Shown here one piece after another: positions 43,955 to 53,227 of a stretch of 64,000 nucleotides of DNA. The notes below the pieces were generated by a model. It saw only the letters and a list, made by a program, of their open reading frames with translations. It was not told where the DNA came from and searched no databases. The number at the start of each line of letters is the position of its first letter. The first letter of the stretch is position 1. This stretch comes from Alphaproteobacteria bacterium (lineage in GTDB: Bacteria > Pseudomonadota > Alphaproteobacteria > UBA8366 > GCA-2717185). Both the position numbers and the translations under genes were made by a program. The stretch spans positions 186,001-250,000 of the forward strand of contig WLWY01000001.1 of the NCBI GenBank assembly GCA_012103325.1, given 5' to 3'.

Positions 43955-46246
43955 CTAGGGCTTCGAGACGAAGGCGGCGATGACCCGCTTTTCGCCCGCT
44001 TTGTCGAAATCGATCGTCAGCTTGTCGCCATCGACGGTGCGTACCCGGCCCATGCCGAATTTCTGGTGAAAACAGCGGTCGCCCGGCGCGAAGGCCGCTT
44101 TTGAGTCGGATAGAGGTTCAGCCGTCGCTTCGATAAACTTCACGCCCGGTCCGCGCTCCTGATATCGGCGCCATCCAGGTCCACCGTCCGACCGCCGTGA
44201 AGCGCCGTCGAACGCGAATGCGGACCGCCCTTCCGAAAGGCCGCCCGAGCCGCCACCAAACACCCCCGGATCGGTCGTCACCTCGATACTGTCCTCCGGC
44301 AACTCGCCAATGAAGCGGGAGGGTATCGCACTGACCCATTGATTGTAGATTCGCCGGCTGGCGGCGTGCGAGATCGTCACATGCCGGCGCGCCCGCGTGA
44401 TCCCGACATAGGCCAGCCGCCGCTCCTCTTCCAGTCCCGCCATCCCGCTCTGATCGATCGCCCGCTGATGCGGAAAGAGTTCTTCCTCCCATCCCGGCAG
44501 GAATACCGTGTCGAATTCAAGGCCCTTAGCGCTATGCAGGGTCATCAGATTGACCATGTCCTGACCGGCCGCTTCCGTGTTCTCCATGACGAGGCTGACA
44601 TGTTCGAGGAACCCGCCGAGGCTCTCGAACTCCGCCATCGCCGGAATCAGTTCCTTGAGGTTCTCCAGCTTGCCGGGCGCTTCCGGCTTCTTGCTCAACA
44701 TCCACATTTCGGTATAGCCGGACTCATCGAGCACCGTCTCCGCCAACTCCGTATGCGGCAAACCGTCCGCCATCTGCTGCCAGCGTTGAAAGTCCGCCAG
44801 TATGTCGCCTAACTTGCGCTTCGCCTGCGGTCGCAACTCATCGGTCTCGACGATCCGCAGCCCGGCAACGAACAGCGAACATCCTTCGATTCTTGCCAGG
44901 CCATGCAACGCCTGCAGCGTCGTCTTGCCGACGCCGCGCGCCGGCTTGTTGATGATGCGCTCGAACGCAAGGTCGTCTTCCGGCTGATTAATGAGGCGGA
45001 AATAGGCCAGCGCGTCGCGAATTTCTTCGCGCTCGTAGAACCGCGGGCCGCCGATAACCCGGTACGGCACGCCCAGCGTTATGAAGCGCTCTTCGAACTC
45101 CCGGGTCTGAAAACCGGCCCGAACAAGTATCGCGATTTCGTCGAGCGTGTGCTTCTTGCGATGCAGCGCTTCGATTTCCTCGCCGACGAAACGGGCTTCC
45201 TCCTCGCCATCCCACACGCCGCGCACGATGACGCGGTCGCCCTCGTTGGTGTCGGTCCACAAGGTTTTGCCGAAGCGACCCTCATTATGTGCGATAAGCC
45301 CCGAAGCCGCCGCAAGGATATGCGGTGTCGAACGGTAATTGCGTTCAAGCCGAATAACCTTCGCGCCCGGAAAGTCCTTCTCGAAGCGCAGAATGTTGCC
45401 GACTTCTGCGCCGCGCCAACCATAGATCGACTGGTCGTCGTCGCCAACGCAGCAGATATTGCGATGATGCTGCGCCAGCAACCGCAGCCAGAGATACTGT
45501 GCAACGTTGGCGTCCTGATACTCGTCGACCAGGATATAGCGGAACAGGTGCTGGAAATTGGCGAGCACGTCGGCGTTTTCCGTAAACAAGGTCAGGCAAT
45601 GCAGCAACAAATCGCCAAAATCGGCGGCGTTCAGCGCCTTCAGGCGCTCCTGATACTGTGCGTACAATGCTTTGGCTCGCCCGTTGGCGAACTCACCGGC
45701 ATCGTCCGCAGTCACCTTGTCCGGCGTCAGTCCGCGATCTTTCCAGCGTTGAATGATTCCGGATAGCACCCGCGCCGGCCAGCGCTTCTCGTCAATATGT
45801 TCCGCCTCGAGAAGCTGTTTCAACAAGCGGACCTGATCGTCCGTATCGAGGATGGTGAAGTTCGATTTCAAACCGATCAGTTCGGCATGGCGCCGCAGGA
45901 TACGGACACCGAGCGAATGAAACGTGCCGAGCCACAGACCCTCGGTCGCCGGCCCGACGAAATTCGCCACCCGGTCGCGCATTTCGTGCGCCGCGCGGTT
46001 GGTGAAGGTCACGGATAGAATCTGATATGGCTTCGCCCGGCCGGTATAGAGCAGCTGTGCCAGCCGTGTCGTCAGAACCCGCGTCTTCCCGGTTCCCGCA
46101 CCAGCCAACACCAGCACCGGCCCATCCAACGCATCCACCGCCTCGCGCTGCGCCTCGTTCAACGCGTCCATCCACGGCGCCGGCTGTGCAACAGACGGTG
46201 GCGGTGGTTCGTAGTCCAGCGGATCGCTGGCGAAAGGATCGGTCAT
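43955..46246 (-). CDS. uvrD: ATP-dependent DNA helicase UvrD/PcrA
   Basis: 763 residues from the ATG at 46246, chosen because MTDPFASDPLDYEPPPP leads into the normal N-terminus LNEAQREAVDAL; 93 bases of open frame upstream lack conservation. Superfamily 1 motifs are LAGAGTGKTRVL (Walker A), DEYQDANVAQYLWL (Walker B), GDDDQSIYGWRGA, ERNYRS, TLHSAKGLEFDTVFLPG and VGITRARRHV. It unwinds DNA 3'-5' in nucleotide excision and mismatch repair. The C-terminal KFGMGRV...KRVIAAFV module resembles the tail that binds RNA polymerase in PcrA. It diverges from the HtrA-like gene. Confidence 0.95.
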   Translation of the reverse strand: MTDPFASDPLDYEPPPPSVAQPAPWMDALNEAQREAVDALDGPVLVLAGAGTGKTRVLTTRLAQLLYTGRAKPYQILSVTFTNRAAHEMRDRVANFVGPATEGLWLGTFHSLGVRILRRHAELIGLKSNFTILDTDDQVRLLKQLLEAEHIDEKRWPARVLSGIIQRWKDRGLTPDKVTADDAGEFANGRAKALYAQYQERLKALNAADFGDLLLHCLTLFTENADVLANFQHLFRYILVDEYQDANVAQYLWLRLLAQHHRNICCVGDDDQSIYGWRGAEVGNILRFEKDFPGAKVIRLERNYRSTPHILAAASGLIAHNEGRFGKTLWTDTNEGDRVIVRGVWDGEEEARFVGEEIEALHRKKHTLDEIAILVRAGFQTREFEERFITLGVPYRVIGGPRFYEREEIRDALAYFRLINQPEDDLAFERIINKPARGVGKTTLQALHGLARIEGCSLFVAGLRIVETDELRPQAKRKLGDILADFQRWQQMADGLPHTELAETVLDESGYTEMWMLSKKPEAPGKLENLKELIPAMAEFESLGGFLEHVSLVMENTEAAGQDMVNLMTLHSAKGLEFDTVFLPGWEEELFPHQRAIDQSGMAGLEEERRLAYVGITRARRHVTISHAASRRIYNQWVSAIPSRFIGELPEDSIEVTTDPGVFGGGSGGLSEGRSAFAFDGASRRSDGGPGWRRYQERGPGVKFIEATAEPLSDSKAAFAPGDRCFHQKFGMGRVRTVDGDKLTIDFDKAGEKRVIAAFVSKP

Positions 46247-46419
46247 GGCTTGATCATCGCATCGGGGCGGTGTTCCTGAATATAGGGGAGACCGGGCGAA
46301 CAGGAAATGATTACCCTGCGCCTGTCTGCGCGGGAGCAATGCCTATCGTTGGGGATAGGCATTGGAATGTGATAGACTTTCTATCGGGGGAAGATGAGCC
46401 ACATTCGAATGGATGGTGC

Positions 46420-47439
46420 ATGGATATGCGCTCGATACGAAATCGCGTTTCCCACAATGCTGCCGCCTTCGCGGTAACCTGCTTCGCCTTTTGGCTTCTT
46501 TCCAGCCACGCAAACGCTCAAAGAACCGTCGACGACATTCTGAGCGCCGTTGTCCGGGTGCAGACGGAAATCAATCCGTCCGCACGGACCGCGGGGACGC
46601 TTGGAGCGGAACGGGATGGCCACGGCGTCGTCATCGATTCGAGCGGGCTCGTCTTGACGATCGGTTATCTGATCCTGGAGTCGTCGTCCGTTCTGGTCAC
46701 CGGGCCGGACGGCGTCGCCCTACCCGCAAGCGTCGTTGCCTACGATAGCGAGACGGGTTTCGGCCTGGTCCGGACTCAGCAGCCGGTCCCCGTGCGCCCG
46801 ATGCGCCTTGGCGATTCGGCGCAACTGAATGAAGGGGCCGGTGTCATCGTGGCCGGGTTCGGCGGCAGAGGGAATACGATCCGGGCGACGGTCGTCGCAC
46901 GGCGCGAATTCGCCGGCTATTGGGAATATCTCCTGCCGAACGCCATCTTCACCCAGCCCCCCTTTCGGGTGTTCGGCGGCGCGGCGCTGATCAATCAGGA
47001 CGGCCGGCTCGTGGGAATCGGCTCCTTGGTTGTCGGTGATGCCAAGCAGGGAAACGCCTTGAGTCCGGGCAATATGTTCATCCCGATCAATGCGCTGAAA
47101 CCGATACTGGGCGCCTTGATCGAAGGCGGTCGGTCGGAACGGCCGGCGCGGCCCTGGATCGGCGTCTATACCGAGGAAATTCGCCAGCGCGTCTTTGTCA
47201 CGCGGCTGGCGTCCGACGGACCGGGCGTCGCGGCGGGGGTCGAGACCGGCGATATCATCGTTTCGATCGGCGGCAAACCGGTGACCGGCATGACCGACTT
47301 CTATCGGAAACTTTGGGCGCTTGGGGCGCCGGGCGTCGAAGTCCCGCTAACCGTACTACGGCAGACCGGGGGCCTCGAAACGCTAACCCTGCGCTCGCGC
47401 GACCGCTACGATTGGTACCGCTTCGGAACGGGAAACTGA
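46420..47439 (+). CDS. HtrA/DegP-like periplasmic protein with PDZ domain, catalytic triad lost
   Basis: 339 residues. A signal peptide covers about residues 1-32 (cleavage after ANA). The trypsin-like domain follows the HtrA pattern, but the catalytic residues are replaced: Tyr83 in LTIGYLIL for His, Gly113 in DSETGFGLV for Asp, and Phe185 in VFGGAALIN for Ser. Spacing (30 and 72 residues) matches active HtrA. A PDZ domain occupies about residues 240-330 (GVYTEEIRQRVFVTRLASDG). It is probably a chaperone or binding protein rather than a protease. Related proteins with LTIGYLI occur in alphaproteobacteria as I recall. Starts at 46420 or 46426 are equally possible. Confidence 0.85.
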   Translation: MDMRSIRNRVSHNAAAFAVTCFAFWLLSSHANAQRTVDDILSAVVRVQTEINPSARTAGTLGAERDGHGVVIDSSGLVLTIGYLILESSSVLVTGPDGVALPASVVAYDSETGFGLVRTQQPVPVRPMRLGDSAQLNEGAGVIVAGFGGRGNTIRATVVARREFAGYWEYLLPNAIFTQPPFRVFGGAALINQDGRLVGIGSLVVGDAKQGNALSPGNMFIPINALKPILGALIEGGRSERPARPWIGVYTEEIRQRVFVTRLASDGPGVAAGVETGDIIVSIGGKPVTGMTDFYRKLWALGAPGVEVPLTVLRQTGGLETLTLRSRDRYDWYRFGTGN

Positions 47440-47449
47440 CCGAAGCGCA

Positions 47450-48883
47450 TCACTCCGCCCCGTACTCGTCTCGTTCGAACTCCGCGACCGGCAGCGACAG
47501 GATACGCGCGACATGCGTATCCGCGTCCGCGCGCACAAGATCGCGGCATAGCGCGCGCACCAGCCTCGGGACACCATGGCGTATGCTGGTCGTTTCCGAC
47601 GACCCGCGGCCATTGCTCACCGAGCCGGCCCAATTGTAAAGATGAATGTCGGCAAGGTGAGGCGCCGCTCCTGGTACTCTTTCGATCAACTGGAACTCGC
47701 TGCCAAGATAGGGAAACGCTCCGGCGGCTTCGCTTTCCATACCGGCGGGCGGCGCGTAGCGATCCCGCCACAGCGCAATCTGATCGGCGAAACCGGCGAG
47801 TTCCGGACGCGCGGCGGGATTCATTTCGAACCCCGCACCGATGATCGCGAAATCCGCCGTGTGGCGTCCCATTTCCGTTTCGATATGGATTTCATCACCT
47901 GAAAACGTCACAGCCTTCCAGGCTGCATTCAGATGTATTGAAAAATTTTCGTACCGCGTGGACCGCTGTAGCGTTTCGCGAATGATCGACACCGAGCGTT
48001 TCATCAGTTCGGCCATGATCCTCCATTTGTCGGCATCATCCAGGTCGACATAATGGTGCAGCACGCCCGGATAGTTGATCTGCTTGAAGCGGTTGTATCG
48101 GTAGAGCTCGGCGCTGCGACAGAACAGGTCGACCTTCCCGGCGCCGGCTTCCAGGGCCGCCCCCGCATAGTCGAACGCCGACGACGCCGCGCCCAGCACG
48201 GCGACACGCTTGCCCGCCAGCGCCTCAAAATCGACCGGTTCAGCGCAATGCGCATAGCGGTCCGGCGGCAGCCCCTCGCGGATCATGTCGGGAATAAACG
48301 CACGCCCAAAGCCGTCCATTCCGGTCGCGAGAACCAGCTTGCGCGCCGTCAAGGTGCCGGGCGTGCCGGACCGGTCGAGATGCAATCGAAACCCTCCGTC
48401 GCAGGGCTCTACCCGCGTCACCCGGACATCGTTTTCAATCGGCAGATCAACTTGGTCGCGGTACCACAGCAGGTAGTCCATCCAAGCACCGGTGGGGATT
48501 TTGTATATCGCATGATAGGCAGCGTCACCGTAGGCGGCTTCGTACCAGGCGCGGAATGTCAGGTCCGCGATCCCGAGTTCCGGCCCCGGAATATCTTTCG
48601 GCGAACGCAATGTTTCCATCCGCGCATATGTCCGCCACGGCCCTTCCTGACCTTTGGGTGCGGCGTCCAACAGTTCGATGTTGGTGACCCCGTCCCGCTT
48701 CAGCGCAAAGCCGATCGCGAGGCCCGCCTGTCCCGCACCGACGATCACCACGTCGCGGTCGATCCCATCGCGCGGCGGCACCCAATTGGCCGGCCTGTCG
48801 CCGAGATAATCCAGCGCCTGCGAGACGCGGGCTTCCAACGCCGCGAGTCGTTCCGGGGCGTCCGGCAATAGCTGATCGGACAT
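47450..48883 (-). CDS. FAD-dependent monooxygenase (FMO / NAD(P)-binding class)
   Basis: 477 residues. The FAD-binding loop VVIVGAGQAGLAIGFAL lies near residue 45 and a second Rossmann loop VAVLGAASSAFDYAG near residue 231, the arrangement of class B flavin monooxygenases. DLTFRAWYEA and NWAGSVSNG are other recognisable stretches. It is the last gene of a four-gene operon with a Rieske oxygenase (51 bp upstream), a DUF1989 protein and a TauD-like dioxygenase. It probably oxidises a small organic substrate, or serves the Rieske enzyme; the substrate is not evident. Confidence 0.82.
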   Translation of the reverse strand: MSDQLLPDAPERLAALEARVSQALDYLGDRPANWVPPRDGIDRDVVIVGAGQAGLAIGFALKRDGVTNIELLDAAPKGQEGPWRTYARMETLRSPKDIPGPELGIADLTFRAWYEAAYGDAAYHAIYKIPTGAWMDYLLWYRDQVDLPIENDVRVTRVEPCDGGFRLHLDRSGTPGTLTARKLVLATGMDGFGRAFIPDMIREGLPPDRYAHCAEPVDFEALAGKRVAVLGAASSAFDYAGAALEAGAGKVDLFCRSAELYRYNRFKQINYPGVLHHYVDLDDADKWRIMAELMKRSVSIIRETLQRSTRYENFSIHLNAAWKAVTFSGDEIHIETEMGRHTADFAIIGAGFEMNPAARPELAGFADQIALWRDRYAPPAGMESEAAGAFPYLGSEFQLIERVPGAAPHLADIHLYNWAGSVSNGRGSSETTSIRHGVPRLVRALCRDLVRADADTHVARILSLPVAEFERDEYGAE

Positions 48884-48934
48884 GATGTGAGTTCCGCTCG
48901 TTCCTATAGACGCGGCGGTTGGTAGGAACCGTCG

Positions 48935-50068
48935 CTATCCGGCCAATAGCATCTCGACGACCCAGCGGTCCACGGCATTCACGCCCCATTCGCGACGGGC
49001 GAGCCGCCCGGACCGTGCGAGCGGCGAAGTCAGGCCCGCCTGTTGCTGCTCGCAGATGCGGTTGTCTTCGTCGTGGCTCATGTCCCAGCGCCGGTAGTAG
49101 CGCTCGACGACCGCGTCGAAATCGTCGCGCGCCACGGTTTCTTTCGGGAATCCGGACCCGACGACGAGCTCGATCCGGTCCGGGCCGCGCGGCCGGATTT
49201 CCATCCACCAGAAGCAGTCCGTTGTCGCCACGAGGTAGATGTTGGGATACAGGCCGATGAAGTGGCTGCCCTTGCGCTCGACCTCCGTCAGCGACGCGAT
49301 CGGCGGGAACGGCGTGGTCTCGTCCTTCAGGATCCCTGCGGTCTGCGCGACCCCGATCAGCGAGCCCGACCACGCGCCTTCCGACTCCAGCGGCGCCGCG
49401 ATCTGATCGCCGAGCGATTCCCGGTGCACGGTCGGGATGTGATAGGATTCGCGCTGGTTTTCGAGATAGATTTTCCAGTTGCAGGCGACGTCCCAGACCT
49501 TGCGGCGGGTGGTGACCTGATTGGAGAAATCGTAGGCCGCGAGGTGGTCGGGGAGGGTGCCGAGAAAGGCCGGTAAACTACCGGTATCGGGCGAGAAGGC
49601 GACGAACAGAAAATCGGCCCAGCTGTCCAGCCGAATCTCTATCAACCCATTGTTTTCTTTATCGAAACCAATCGTCTGTTCCATCCCGGCGGCGCTGACC
49701 AGCCTGCCGTCCAAATCGAAGGCCCAACTGTGATAGGGGCAGACGATGGCGCGGCAATTGCCCTCGCCGGTGAGCAGCTGCGTGCCGCGGTGGCGGCAGC
49801 TGTTGGCGAAGGCGCGGACCGCGCCGTCCATGCCGCGCAACACGATCACCGGAATGCCCGCCACGTCGGTCGCCAGATAATCGCCCGGGTTCGCCACCAG
49901 ATCGGCGCGGCCGACGAGGTTCCAGCTCTTCATGAAAATCCGCTCGATTTCGAGCCGATGGAACGCCGCGTCCGTATAGCACCAGGGCGGCAGGTTCTCC
50001 GCTTCGAGCGGCGGCTTCAGCACGTTGGCGAAGTGTACGGGATCGAGCATCTGGTCGGCTGTAAGCAT
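48935..50068 (-). CDS. Rieske non-heme iron oxygenase, alpha subunit
   Basis: 377 residues. The Rieske cluster ligands are Cys91, His93, Cys110 and His113 in CRHRG...VCPYHSWAFD. The mononuclear iron site includes His210 and His215 in ENQRESYHIPTVH. Overall layout resembles choline/glycine-betaine or aromatic-ring hydroxylating oxygenases. The electron-transfer reductase is not encoded nearby. It lies 3 bp from the DUF1989 gene, so translation is probably coupled. The substrate is unknown. Confidence 0.9.
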   Translation of the reverse strand: MLTADQMLDPVHFANVLKPPLEAENLPPWCYTDAAFHRLEIERIFMKSWNLVGRADLVANPGDYLATDVAGIPVIVLRGMDGAVRAFANSCRHRGTQLLTGEGNCRAIVCPYHSWAFDLDGRLVSAAGMEQTIGFDKENNGLIEIRLDSWADFLFVAFSPDTGSLPAFLGTLPDHLAAYDFSNQVTTRRKVWDVACNWKIYLENQRESYHIPTVHRESLGDQIAAPLESEGAWSGSLIGVAQTAGILKDETTPFPPIASLTEVERKGSHFIGLYPNIYLVATTDCFWWMEIRPRGPDRIELVVGSGFPKETVARDDFDAVVERYYRRWDMSHDEDNRICEQQQAGLTSPLARSGRLARREWGVNAVDRWVVEMLLAG

Positions 50069-50071
50069 GTC

Positions 50072-50677
50072 TCAATCGCCTATCGTAATGTGTGCCTCGG
50101 TCGGCACACCGTCGGTCCCGTTGATCGGCAGCAGATCCATCGGGCAGGCCGAGAAGACGGCGATGCAGTCGAGTTCCGCGCGCAGGCTGATCGCATCGCC
50201 GGGCTTGCTGACCGGCGGCCGCCAGTCGAGCCGCCCTTCCTCGAGGATCGCAATGTTCATGAACAAGTTGAGCGGGCACGGCGTCTCCGGCGCCACAACG
50301 TCGAGCGTTGCCAGCGCCGCATGCAAATTCTCCGTACAGTTCTCGTGATACCCCACATGACCGAGCTGCTCGTAGCGGAACGGGTCGCACGCCGCGATCA
50401 GCGTATCGTGCACGCCGCCGCTGGTGTCCGCCGTAATCGTCAGGATCGGCCGCCGCCGGTTGGTCACGAAGGCATCGCCGACGTCGGGAATCGCCTTGCG
50501 GAAGGACGCGCGGCTGTGCTCCATCGACATGAACTCGCCCAGGTCCGTGGCGGCAAACGCCCAGGTATCGACGACCTGCTGGCCATGGGTGTTGATCACC
50601 TGCACGGTCTGGCCGCGCCGCACGCGCACGGCGAGACTGCCGCGCGCCGGGATCGTCTGCCGTTCCGCCTCCGCCAT
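50072..50677 (-). CDS. DUF1989 protein (urea carboxylase-associated type)
   Basis: 201 residues. The sequence fits DUF1989 proteins: TIPARGSLAVRVRRGQTVQV at the N-terminus, VVDTWAF, SMEHSRASF, then DPFRYEQLG and ENLHAAL, and CPLNLFMNI. Members accompany urea carboxylase and guanidine or carboxyguanidine metabolism genes and other amine catabolic operons; biochemical roles are only partly defined. Here it sits between the TauD-like and Rieske genes. This context suggests degradation of a nitrogen-containing small molecule. Confidence 0.82.
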   Translation of the reverse strand: MAEAERQTIPARGSLAVRVRRGQTVQVINTHGQQVVDTWAFAATDLGEFMSMEHSRASFRKAIPDVGDAFVTNRRRPILTITADTSGGVHDTLIAACDPFRYEQLGHVGYHENCTENLHAALATLDVVAPETPCPLNLFMNIAILEEGRLDWRPPVSKPGDAISLRAELDCIAVFSACPMDLLPINGTDGVPTEAHITIGD

Positions 50678-50699
50678 GACCGTTCCCTCCCGCTTTGCG

Positions 50700-51569
50700 T
50701 CAGGCCGCCGCCTCGTCCGCTACCGCTTCGCCCGTAAACACGTCGGTGACGACACGCGTGGCGTGCATCAGACGGACGTGATTGACGTCGTCATAGGGCT
50801 GCGCGAAATGCATCGTCGCCCGGTTGTCCCAGAACATCAGGTCGCCGACCCGCCAGCGATGCCGGTAGATCAAATCGTCCCGTGTCGCGTAGGCGTTGAG
50901 TTCGTCCAGCAGTGTCTGGCTCTCTTCGACGGACATGCCGACGAACTGCTTGATGATCTGCTCGCTGACATAAAGCACCTTGCGCCCCGTCGCGGGATGC
51001 ACGCGCACCACCGGATGCACCCGGTCCGGCACCCGCGCCAACTGTTCGGCGGTCAGCGGCGGCCGGTCCGGGTATTTGTTGGCGTAGACGTATTTGTAGC
51101 TGTGCACCGCTTCGAGATTTTCGATGCGGGCCTTCAGATCGTCCGGCAGCCGGTCATAGGCCGTGGTCAGGCTGGTGAACAGCGTGTCGCCGCCCTCCGG
51201 CGGTATCTCGCGCGCATAGAGCTGCGAGCCCAGGCTCGCGCGCGGCATGTAGGTATTGTCGATATGCCAGTGCCAGCCCGTCTTGTGCGCGCCGACCGGC
51301 TTGCCGTCCTCGTTCTTGTTGGTGAGGACGAACACCTCCGGATGCGCCGGCAGGGTGAATTGGGTCAGCAAATGGTGCTCCAGCACGCCCCACCGTTCGC
51401 CGAACGCGACCTGCTGCGCCGGGGTGAGGATCTGGCCGCGGAACAGCAGCAGCGAGCGGGTGTCGAACGCGGTGGCGATCTCAGCGAATTGGTCGTCGGA
51501 GATCGGCGCGGCGAGGTCGACCCCCTGCACCTCAAGGCCGAAATGATCGGTCAGATTCCGCGTTTTCAA
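50700..51569 (-). CDS. TauD/TfdA-type 2-oxoglutarate-dependent dioxygenase
   Basis: 289 residues from a TTG at 51569, which follows a GGGGAGG ribosome binding site; the frame extends a further 144 bases upstream but without family similarity. The iron triad is visible as His102 and Asp104 in WHWHIDNTYM and the distal His in RLMHATRV; the Arg there would bind 2-oxoglutarate. TauD-like enzymes hydroxylate taurine, herbicides, carnitine precursors or other small acids and amines. It is the first gene of the four-gene operon. Confidence 0.88.
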   Translation of the reverse strand: MKTRNLTDHFGLEVQGVDLAAPISDDQFAEIATAFDTRSLLLFRGQILTPAQQVAFGERWGVLEHHLLTQFTLPAHPEVFVLTNKNEDGKPVGAHKTGWHWHIDNTYMPRASLGSQLYAREIPPEGGDTLFTSLTTAYDRLPDDLKARIENLEAVHSYKYVYANKYPDRPPLTAEQLARVPDRVHPVVRVHPATGRKVLYVSEQIIKQFVGMSVEESQTLLDELNAYATRDDLIYRHRWRVGDLMFWDNRATMHFAQPYDDVNHVRLMHATRVVTDVFTGEAVADEAAA

Positions 51570-51937
51570 ACTCGCCTCCCCGTCGGTTGGCCGCCAGAGG
51601 CGAGGCCTCCAGCATCGAATTTGGTAGCACAGGGGCAGGCGAACGCCAAATGGCGGGCGCCAGCCGCGCGCCCGATCCTGCGCCATCGCGAAGCAGGGTT
51701 GTTGTTTAATCACCCGTGAAATTGTATAAAACGCCTATCAGCAAGATCTGCGCCCGCCCGGAAAACGCCGCGGCGGGCTTTTTCGTGCGCATGCCGAAGC
51801 GCCGCCGTTGCCTGTGCGTACGGCCAATATCCTACCCCTCATTCGTCATCCTTGGCTTGACCGAGGATCCATGTCGATGCCAAACGCGGCGTTGTCCCGG
51901 TTCCCGGATCGACGGCGCGAGCCCCCAATAATTCTCC
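51570..51937. other. Non-coding stretch between the TauD operon and the repeat element
   Basis: Holds the leader of the TauD gene, a + strand terminator-like hairpin (51752-51783) and a degenerate REP-like remnant (51844-51873, CGTCATCC...GGATCCATG) related to the element at 60189-60300. No gene recognised. Confidence 0.5.
51752..51783 (+). terminator. Terminator-like hairpin without an obvious + strand gene
   Basis: GCCCGCC (51752-51758) pairs with GGCGGGC (51772-51778), followed by TTTTT. No upstream gene on the + strand is recognised, so it may belong to an unannotated short RNA or be a relic. Confidence 0.5.
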
Positions 51938-52159
51938 CCCTCACCCTCCTGCCCTCTCCCTAAGGAGCCCTCCGCGAAATGGAGTGACGCCGGCGTTTCC
52001 ACCCCCACCTTAATCCTCCCCCCTCAAGGGGGAGGAGAGTAACTTTTGACCTGCCTTAGTTATCCCTTCCCCCTCGAGGGGGGAAGGCTAGGAAGGGGGT
52101 GGAAACGCTAGCAACACAATTTCGCGGAGGGCTCCTTAGGGAGAGGGCCGGGGTGAGGG
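51938..52159. repeat. 222-bp compound palindromic intergenic element
   Basis: Outer arms 51938-51980 and 52119-52159 are near-perfect inverted repeats; the core TCCCTAAGGAGCCCTCCGCG is identical. A middle stem pairs 51993-52006 with 52095-52108. Two inner hairpins follow: 52015-52035 (CCTCCCCC / GGGGGAGG) and 52065-52087. CCCTCACCC/CCCTCTCCC motifs like these are frequent as dispersed repeats in proteobacteria. It separates the catabolic operon from the accessory island. Confidence 0.75.
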
Positions 52160-52204
52160 AAACCGTATCAACCAAACGTTCCAACCTTCAAAGGAGCCCC
52201 ACCC

Positions 52205-53131
52205 ATGCCCCGACTGCCCGGCGTGCGAGACGTCACGCGCGTATCCACCAACGGCCTGCGCCTGCCGGCCCTGAACGCCCCCGCTCCCGACCCCACGGGG
52301 GCGGCGCTGCAGGAGGTCGGGCGGTCGCTGGGCGACTTCGGCGAGGCGCTCGACGATTTCGCCCGCAAGCGCAAACGGCTCAAGGAGGCGGACGAAAGAC
52401 TCAAGGCGCAGAAATTCGATGCCGACCTGGCCAAGGGGCGCGCCGTTTCGCCGCCGGACGGTTTCTTCTTCGAAGACGCGGACGAGGATGGCGAGGGTGA
52501 GACGCGCATCAGCGACGCGGCCACCCCAAGCGCGGACAATCCGCCCCTGCTCTCCTTCGAGGAAGCGGGCGACGCTCACATAAAGCGAATTCAAAACCCC
52601 GAGCAGCAGGCGCGTCACCAAAAGATCTTCGATGGCCACAAGAAGTTCCGCCTTATCGACCGCGGCGTCGAAGACCAGAACATCGGCGCCGCCAATCTCG
52701 TGTTCCGCGTCGACGGCATCCTCGACCGGCACCGCGAAACCGTGTCCGCCAAACCGGACATGATCAAACTGTCGCTGGAGAAAGGACGCGGCGTCCTGCG
52801 CCAGAACAAAGACGATCTGGGCTGGTCCGACGAGACCCTGCGCGAGAAGGAGGCGGCCTTCGAGCGCAGCCTCGACGTGGCGCTGTTGCGCGGCCGCATC
52901 GCCCGCGGCGAGGCCGTACCGGTACTCGACTTTCTCAAAGGCCCCGACGCCAGGACCTTGCTGGACGAAGACAGCATCGTCGACTTGACCCGGGAGGCGG
53001 CGGCGCGCGAAGCGAGCGAGGTAACGGCGATCCTGAGCGATATGGATATCCATGGCGCGGCGATCGAGCGGGCCGGGACCGGCCTCGAAGGCCTGCCGGA
53101 GCGCGCGGCCGCGATCCTGCCGCCGGAGTAG
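52205..53131 (+). pseudogene. Phage virion-like scaffold protein, first fragment (ends at in-frame TAG)
   Basis: 308 codons after a strong AAAGGAG ribosome binding site. The N-terminus (LPALNAPAPDPTGAALQEVG, then DFGEALDDFARKRKRLKEAD) has the form of phage internal virion or tail-tip structural proteins: a short Pro-rich leader, then helical coiled coil. The frame is cut by TAG at 53129-53131. It resumes without any other stop as FDDFELAQRRAR and joins the next fragment in the same frame, so the TAG is an amber mutation (CAG to TAG is a single change) or a read-through site. The phage assignment is from pattern recall. Confidence 0.6.
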
Positions 53132-53227
53132 TTCGATGACTTCGAGCTGGCCCAGCGCCGGGCGCGGACGCTGTTCGACTTTGGACAGCAGCATGGCGCG
53201 TCCTCGCAATCGGAAATCGAGGCAGCC

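Noticed and set aside
51600..51750. tRNA gene upstream of the lone terminator
   Set aside because: A GGTAGCACAGGGG stretch resembles a D-arm, but no acceptor stem or T-loop (TTCGA in context) fits.
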